64,000 nt of DNA from Anisakis pegreffii (lineage: Eukaryota; Nematoda; Chromadorea; Rhabditida; Anisakidae): contig JAPYMA010000340.1 in assembly GCA_035041965.1 (NCBI GenBank), forward strand, positions 186,001-250,000, in the 5' to 3' direction. Both the position numbers and the translations under genes were made by a program. The notes under the pieces were generated by a model. The model was not told where the DNA came from. It saw nothing but the letters and a program-made list of their open reading frames with translations, and searched no databases. Each line of letters starts with the position of its first letter. The first letter of the stretch is position 1. This document shows positions 52,601 through 61,600 of the stretch, one piece after another.

Positions 52601-55600
52601 TGACAAACGGCATGCTGAAACGGATAAATTTCACAATTAAATGCTTGTTTGTTGAGTAATTTCGAGAATGTGAGATTCCTGAATTGCGCAAATAGCGACC
52701 TCATGAACTTCAAATGATCAGTTACGATAAAATTGCCTCATGGACATCAAGGTTTGTCATGGAACGACAAAGCTTCCTGTAAAGAATCTGGCGGAAACAT
52801 ACGTTTTCTGACGTTTAGTCGCACTTCGCTCGATTGCATCGGAGGATTCCTACCGTCTGGGTCGGTTGCTGTGCACACGTATCCGTTCGAGTGATGTTGA
52901 CGTGCACTCTGGAAGTTCAGAATGCCCTCGTTCTCTTGTACGCCCTGTGGAAGTGGCTCACCGGTCCTGAGATGCCATTCAAGTTTTGCGCTTGGATCAC
53001 CAGGTACCCAACAACGGAAACGTGCTGGATCACCGTCGTTTACGGTTATTTCTGGTGGGTCAACACGTGGTGCTTGAGGTGCTGAAAAAAGATATCATGT
53101 ATGGAGAGGAATGATTCTATAGTAATAGAGATCTTATGGATTTGAACAATTGACGAGGGCTTAAATAAGGAACCTTTCTGTCTTCAAGGACAATAGGTTC
53201 TCTTCATCTCGAAAACAGTTCGTCCTAGATCTCATTTTAGCAACGAACAGAATTCTGAGGAAGCGTCCTCGAAGAAAGAAATCATACGACGAGAATGAAC
53301 TGAAAACTGACGTCTGTTGACAGTCAAATGTGCCGGAGGCGACTGTCCAATGCCATACTGATTTGATGCAGTACAAATATAATTGCCAGCATCATGTAGT
53401 TGTGCACGTGGAATCTTAAGGATGCCACCACTCTGGTAGACGCCATAAGGTAGTGGACCACCGATGTACTCGTGATGCCATGTGAGTTCACAAGCCAACA
53501 CACCAGGTACCCAGCATTTGAATTGTGCTGGTTCATTCTCGTTTACAGTTTGTGATGATGGATCGATCATCAACGCTGGTGCCGTACCAGCTAAAATACC
53601 AAAAGTCTACACCGGATTCAGTAAAATCACACATTTCCAATTAAACTTCTCAAGTCATCGATGGGAACAAGTATACTTCAGCACTATTTTTTCCATGACT
53701 AATCGCAGCTGTCAAAATTGCTCTCTATAGAAAGATAGTGCATTGCTTCAGAAGGACAATAGTTATTTACTGCTATTTGCACGACATCCTCAGGAGCTCA
53801 TAATACAATAGGATTGTTCCTATCATAACATTGAAACATAATCATCACCCAAAACAAATATTCATTCTTCATGCTCAGTGTCCCAATTCCGCAGTAGAAC
53901 TGCTCCGAAGCACATACGTTGGTTGCACTCAGAATCAAACTCATCTGAACTCAACGCTGTTTGCAAAATTCGGCAACGGTTGGGAGCAGTTTTTAAAACG
54001 CTGGAATTTCAAGCATATGTACTGACGTTTTCTCGGGTTAACGTTTAGATACGCAGGTGGTGCATCGACTGGATGTCCTCCTCGTGAATCTTGAGCCGTG
54101 CAGATGTATGCACCAGCATCAGATGATTGTGCGCGTTGGAATGTCAACATTCCACGATTGTCAGAGACATCTGGTCCCAGTTGGCTACCGTCCATCTTAC
54201 GCCATGTGATCTGTGCATCTGGGACGCCCGGCAAGAAACAACGGAATTTAGCATGATCACCATCATCAACGGTTTGCGATGGAGGTTCAACGACTGGATT
54301 GCTGGCTGAAATGTAGACAGTAATAAATTTATACGAGTGAATAGCAGGCAGCAATGAGATTGAATGGAAACATAAGGTAATGATAATGATTAACGCAATG
54401 ATAATCACAATAATGATAACACTGCACAACTACAATGTTTTTGAAGTTCATAACGGCACTGACGTCTTCGTGGATTGATTCCTAAGTATGCTGGCGATGA
54501 CTGCACCGGAGCTCCACCGTGTGGGTCTTGGAATGAGCAGATGTAAGCACCAGCATCTGAGGGTGACGCCCTCGAGAATGACAGCATTCCTTGACTGTCG
54601 GTCACATCGTAGCCAAGCGCACTTCCGTCCTCTTTACGCCAACTTAGCTGAGCGCTCGGATTTCCGGGTACGTAGCATCTGAATCGTGCTGGTGATCCTT
54701 CGTCGACGCTTTGCGATGGTGGATCGACAACCGGATGAACAGCTGAAACAGAAGTTTGGTTCCTGTTGCAAATCGTATTAGTGAAGCGAAAATCATTTGA
54801 TAGTATTATGAGCCGTCAATTATCAATAGTATCAATTTAATAGTAGCAATATTATGAGCCGCCGATTGGAATAATTAACACCAACCTCAAAACTCACCTT
54901 CCACAAGCCGCATAAAACCATTTAAGTGATTGCAAAGAAAACAAACATAATAAACAGTGAATTTAAAAAAGTCCTGCATTTTAAGGTGTATCCGAATCGA
55001 TACATTTGATCTCATCTCATGACGTATATGTGATAAATATGTGTGATACGTGATACACATACATAACACATTATGGCAAACGCAAATACGTAGATATGCT
55101 CAAAAGCACTGTGTACGTACATTCAAGTCTATGATATCAATCACTTTCTGGTTTTACTTACTGGTAACTATAATTCTTCTGATTCTGACATCACAAGCTT
55201 CTGATATCTCATTGATCTCTTGACTGAATAACAACCATTGAAAGTTCAAAGTTCACGAGCAGTGATCATGAATTCACTGGAAACGTTCTGTATCGCATTT
55301 CTTACTCAAGTTGTGAATGCCTGTTATCGTGATGATGACGGATATATTCAAATAGAAATCCCAGATGAAATGTTGAAAGACTGCATGAGATAAGCGCGAA
55401 ACGTACATTGTTGCGGATTAACATTCAAGTAAACGGGTGATGAGAGTGCTGGTTGAGTGGTATGTGCTTGCTGTGCGTGACACACATAAGCACCAGCATC
55501 TGAGGCTTGTGCATTTGTGATGGTTAGCATTCCGTTCGATTCGCTCACGTCTGAGCCCAATGGGGCACCATCTTGGCGATGCCAACTGATCTGAGCGCTT

Positions 55601-58600
55601 GGATCACCGGGCACGTAACACTGGAATCTGGCCGAGGAACCCTCGTCGATTGTTTGTTGTGGTGGATTCACGACCGGTTCCCTGGCTGCAGAGACACGCA
55701 ATATAACTGGTGCTTGATTGGAATTTTCATTGAAGTGATCAAAAATTAAGTGATCGACTTCATTGTTGCATCACTCTGATTTCTTACTATCTCACACGGA
55801 TCAGCCACCTCAACTTGCCCCCAAGAAGCTCAAATGAGAATATCCTTTAAGATAAACGTTATCCGATTACGACTCATTCACCGACAGATATTATTTGGTA
55901 GTGTATGAGTGAGTAGTGTTCAAAGCTTGAGCATTAAAAACACATTGCAGGTTTGTTTTGGACACAACGAACGTATTTTAGTATGCGATGGCATCATGAG
56001 GAATATTACGATACACTGATAAAAAAGTTGATTTTGCAATGATCAATAGCAAAAATTGATTAGTAAGATACACAAAATTTCAGCTCATCATTACCGAATC
56101 GCCGTTCTCTTCAACAAGAACCAAAACTAGCTGAAAGTCGTCAATAATTTTCAAATGTTTCAAATTGGAATTAATTCAAGCATATACTCATACATATGTT
56201 CTAGAACATGAAGTATGAGTACAAAATTGTACGTTCACAAACATACACTCGCACACACGAATACTCGTCTTTGTGTGAGTAAAATGAACGAAACGTACGT
56301 GCGATAGGGTTAACTGTAAGCTGAACAGGTGGTGACTCGACAGCGGAACCGTGTGGCGAGCTCTTGGCCGCGCACACATAAACACCGGAATCAGAGAATT
56401 GCGATTTTGTGATCGATAAGTATCCTTGCATCTGCGTGATTCCCGGTCCGGTCACATCCTCGTCTGAGCCTTGCTTTCGCCAGTGCAGTTCAGCTCGTGG
56501 ATTCGTGCGAACATAGCAACGTATTCGAACTGGATGCTCGACAATGACGCTCACCGATGACGGTTCAACAATAGGCGCATCAGCTATAAAAAGCCAACTA
56601 GACGTATACAGCAACCTTTTCAAACATAACCGTTCCGGGATGCAATGTAAGCTTTCAAAATTTCATTGTTATCATGTCAACGATATCTGTAAAAACAGAC
56701 AAGTCCAACTGGAATGGTGCAGTTAAGCGCTTATAAGTAATGATCACGCAAATCAGGAGACTTCAATGGGTCAACATTGTGATTGCTCTAAATCACCACG
56801 GATGTGATATCAGACGCAAGAATCAGTTTGAACAATTCCCTTAGAGAGTTTGTAGATGATCGTGGATCACCATTAAAGAATGATAGTGCTTCATGAATAG
56901 TCCAAGTGTCAGCATAAACTGAGGTGGTAGAAAAGTTTGGGGTATATTCAACTGCTGCTCAATAATAATTCGTGAACTAGAACGCAATAATTTGATCATC
57001 TGCTAGATAAAATGAAATTTCAACGAGTTTACTCGTGCAGTCAAAAATCAACTAAATGAGATGCTTGTTAAAACTGAACGCAGTTTTAGCGTTAATATTT
57101 TCGCAACACGAACATTCAGTACATTCATCAGATGAGGCAAGCTCAACAAAAACTGAACGGAATGAATGCAAATAAAATGATGAACAAAATAATGATTGTG
57201 TGATGTTAAGGATGAGAGGACATACAGGCAACGCTGTTAACAGTGATACGTGCCGGCAGTGAGTCAACTTCGTATCCTGACGGATCTCTCATTGAGCACA
57301 AGTAAACCCCAGCATCGGATGGACTCGCTTGGGCGATGGTCAGAATACCATGTTCATCGGTAGTTCCCTCGGACATCTCACGACCATCCTCACGACGCCA
57401 GTGCAATTCCGAATCGTCAACTCCTGGTGAATAGCACCGCAAACGTGCATAATCTCCTTCGTTCACAGTCTCCTCTTCAGACACCAATAGCGGCCCGCTA
57501 GCTGTAAACGTGAATGAGCACAATACGTGGATGGTTAGTTGCAGTACTTATACGGATTAAAAAAAGTTAGATGAGTTATTATGCATGCGTGTTACAATGA
57601 ACTATTTTATGCCGCAAAAACAGCCAACACTATAAATGATATGTTGGAACCCACTAGCAAAACAAAAAATTCAACGAAAAATGGGTATCGGCTCGTCATA
57701 TACAAAAAACTGAATGAGAAATTTTCGAAAGCGTTCCCCTTGAAAACATAAAAACCGATAAATAAACCCTGCAGAGGTGTGTGCATAAATGTACTGCAAA
57801 AACTGATGTAATAGCGATTATTCGCTGCTGATTTTGTGTTTGACAAACAACGCACGTTTGCTTGATGTTACTGTTAGATGCACAGGTGCTGAATCGACAC
57901 TTTCTGTGTCATAGTCATCTGGGTGTCCTGTGGAGCAAATGTATGCACCAGAATCCGACTCTACAGTCTTCATGATCGTCAGTGTGCCACGTTGCTCATC
58001 GGAATCGGTCGACAGTGGATTGCCATCTTGTCGTTTCCAGTATACGTTCAAATCGGGTCGATTCGGCACATGACATGTGAACCGTACGGGTGAACCTTCG
58101 ACAACCGTATCCGACGATACGTCAACAGTTGGAGTGGCTGCGGGACCGTACTGCTCTGGTTGCCGCTGTTGTTGTTCTGCTGTAATAGACCACCACCTGT
58201 ATCCCGTGCAGAACACATAATCGTTTCACAGTTACCGATAAATAGTGCTTTGAAAACAACTGAAAAGCGGCGACTCGACTGAAATGACTGAAATGGTGAT
58301 TGCGGCAATCGTGATTTGACAGTATCACGAATGTGGTTTTATAGTGAAGCAATTGGCTGCTTTGTGTTGTTAATTTGTGACAATACAAAGGACATACGTT
58401 CAGTTGAGGTTACGGTTAAGTGTATAGGCATTGACTCTGCACTGAGTGTATCATAGTCATCCGGATGTCCGGTTGCGCAAACGTATGCACCGGAATCGGA
58501 CGCTTTCGTTTGCATAATCGTTAGAGTACCACGTAACTCAACGGCATCACTTGGCAATGGACTGCCGTCTTGTCGCTTCCAGTAAAGATTTATTTCGGGT

Positions 58601-61600
58601 CGATTTGGTATATGGCATGTCAAGCGTACGGCTTGTCCTTCGACAACCGTATCTGACGATATTTCGACGGTAGGTGTCGGAGGGGCAAGAGGTGCTGTAA
58701 AATGAGAAACCCAATCACCACAGATTTGATCAAAGACATATCATCCAATGGTTTCAAATTCTGCCACCGGATTGCCTCTGAGGCATCCAATACATTTAGA
58801 TGTAGTTGTCAGGCAACAACTGGCGACTGAGCAAAGAAACAGATGAGAGAGACATCCAAAATTCGGATGAGCAGTGCAGAGAGTATCAGATGAGATAAAA
58901 ATTGAGAGGGCTCGAACGACACACAATAAAAACATACTATCTGGTGCGTTTACGATAATTCTAGCTGGTTCAGAACGTAATGGTGCTGCACCATCACTTT
59001 CTTGCGCCAAGCAGATATAGCTGCCGGCGTCTGTGCGTTTCGCTTGTGGTATCGTTAGAATGCCTTGTTCATCGGTAACATCAGAACCTAGTGGAGCACC
59101 ATCTTCTCGAATCCAAGACAATTTTGCACCAAGATTTCCGGGCAAGTAGCATCTGAGTCTTACTGGTGCTCCTTCGTTTACAGTTTCTTCAGGAGACACA
59201 ACTATTGGTGCTTTTGCTGGAAATTTCAACATAATGACTGACTGCCCAGTTCAGCTACTGGAAACCATTCACTCAAATCATTGCGATCAACTAGGAATAT
59301 TAACGCAGTTTAACTTATACATTAAACATACTCAGAACAGTACCCTGAAATGTCAGAATCTATGGTGACCTTATAATGCTCGACTATCTACCCCGCGCCC
59401 GTTCACGTAATATTCTGAATTACAATTTCGATATGTGATCGAGTGCATATGAAATCAAAACATAATGTTATATGGCTAGAAAAATAATTGCTTTACGTCA
59501 AAACAAATGTGAACCGATAAAATAACTCAAAGTCGAATTCGGACTCAAAATAAGCAATAAAACAAAGTATGTATATTTAATGTAACTTAAACTGTGCGAA
59601 ACATAATCAATGACTAACGAAAAAAACGCAAAAGTTGCCAAATTAAATCAAAACCAAAAGAAAAACCGTGACAACGACGTACGAGGTGCTGCATTAACAT
59701 TAAGATGAATCGGTGATGAATAGACCGGGTTTGCGGTCAGTGGATCTTTTACGGTGCAAACATATGAGCCACTATCAGACGGTTTCGTTTGCATGATGGT
59801 TAGTACACCCTGTTCGTAGATAGCATTCTCGTTTATTGGACTACCATCCTCTTTTGTCCATTCAACCTCGGCATCCGGTGAACCCGGTAGATAGCACCGG
59901 AATCTAACTGGTGCATCTTCGTTAACTGAATCTGATGATGCGTCGACAATTGGTGTGTTAGCTGCTGCTGCTATAAGCCCAACTGATTAGTGAACGAAAA
60001 CAACGTTTACGGTTAGATTAACATCGATATCTGATTAGTTGATGTTGAACTGACATGATTTGATGTTATATGGACATTCTATCAATCAACATTGATCATT
60101 CTTGTCAACAACGGTAACGGACAATGAAGTGCAGACACAAATACGCATATGCAGAACAGAAACGCCTTATAAAGTGAAATGGAGACGATTCACTTTAAAA
60201 CTTGTTGAATTTAAAACGTATGCATGCCATAAATTGCTTGTGAAATGAGAGCATGAATCTTTAGTAAGATTATCCCACTTCACAAATAGCCTTATCCGTA
60301 AAAACATAGACAGACACCATCGTTGTGGTAAACGCAGCTGACCAAATCCGCAGATTTTGGTCATCTATCCGTTTGGTCATTTGTTTCAATGACCATTTGA
60401 TCATTTTGATTTGATCATCTATTTTGATTACCTAATCGAGATTCACTAGGATCTAATCCACTAGACATTGGCTTTCACTTCAGTACTGATTGAAATAATG
60501 ATCGGATAGTAATACTGCACTGCAATCCTCCAAAATGTCAACTCTAAACCCCGGAAAAGTGATGTCTAAACGTTAAGAAGCGAAACGTTAACGTTAACAT
60601 GCCCAAACAATAGAAACAGCCGAACAAATGGTCTAGCAGCGATTGATTAAACGAAATTCTAGCGATTAGTATCATTCAAGCGAAACGAAAAGCAACAAAC
60701 GAACGTACTTCCAGTTGGCTTAACAACAAGATAGACAAGTGGTGAGTTCACACCAACTCCAACACCGTTTCTCGGTACCGCCGAGCATACGTATGCTCCT
60801 GCATCACCTGGCTCTACCTTATCAATTGTTAGTGCACCTTTGCGGTCCGTAATGCCGTCTCGGAGCGGCCGTAAATCCTCACGATGCCAACTCAACATCA
60901 TGTCACCGTTTGCGGATGGTATTTCACATCTCAGAATGACCGTTTCTCCCTCATTTACCACCTCTCGTTGTGTGTTGACAGCTGGAATTCTAGCTGGAAA
61001 ATTATTGACATGCTATCAGCAGCAACAGCAGCAGCACCACACTTCATTCTACAACGATCACAACGAAAACATCAATCAGCTCATCGCTCAAAGGCATCTC
61101 TCTATCATCGAAAATTTCAAGTGTTATTTATGAATTATTAGAAAAAGTACAATACATGTACATCCGTTCTAATTCCACAGGTATTGAGGAGATAAGAAAC
61201 TGAAATTGTTCTAAAGTGATTGAGAACATCATAGTGCTTGTCGTTGTTCAATTACTGTTAGTTCAATATTCAGAAAGCAGCAGTAGACAAATGAAGTTTT
61301 TCCTGTGATAGACCGGTGAGTTCATTCGGAAACCTTCAGCTCATCTTTATAAAAAAAGAAACGAATAAGTAGATGCCAGTGAACGTGTGCTCAAAAATAA
61401 AATGAGTGAGTATTGTGAATTCATTCCGCATTCAAATGCTAGACGCAGCTTGCATAACAAAATTAGAATTAAAACTTAGAAAATGTTACAGGTGAAAGAA
61501 AGTAAAACATAACCTTGAAACTTATTAATACATAAACATGCTTTTCATTACAAAAACAACAAAAACTCTTGGAACGAAACTCAGTATCAGAAGAAAACTT

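Larger units (their letters stand above)
43535..52802 (-). other. Long introns around Ig20 to Ig15
   Basis: Introns at 43535-45403, 45446-46443, 46714-48409, 48731-49704, 49987-51059 and 51339-52802. Apart from the microexon they are AT-rich with only chance ORFs. A run of T occurs near 45190. No repeat or second gene was recognised. Confidence 0.6.
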
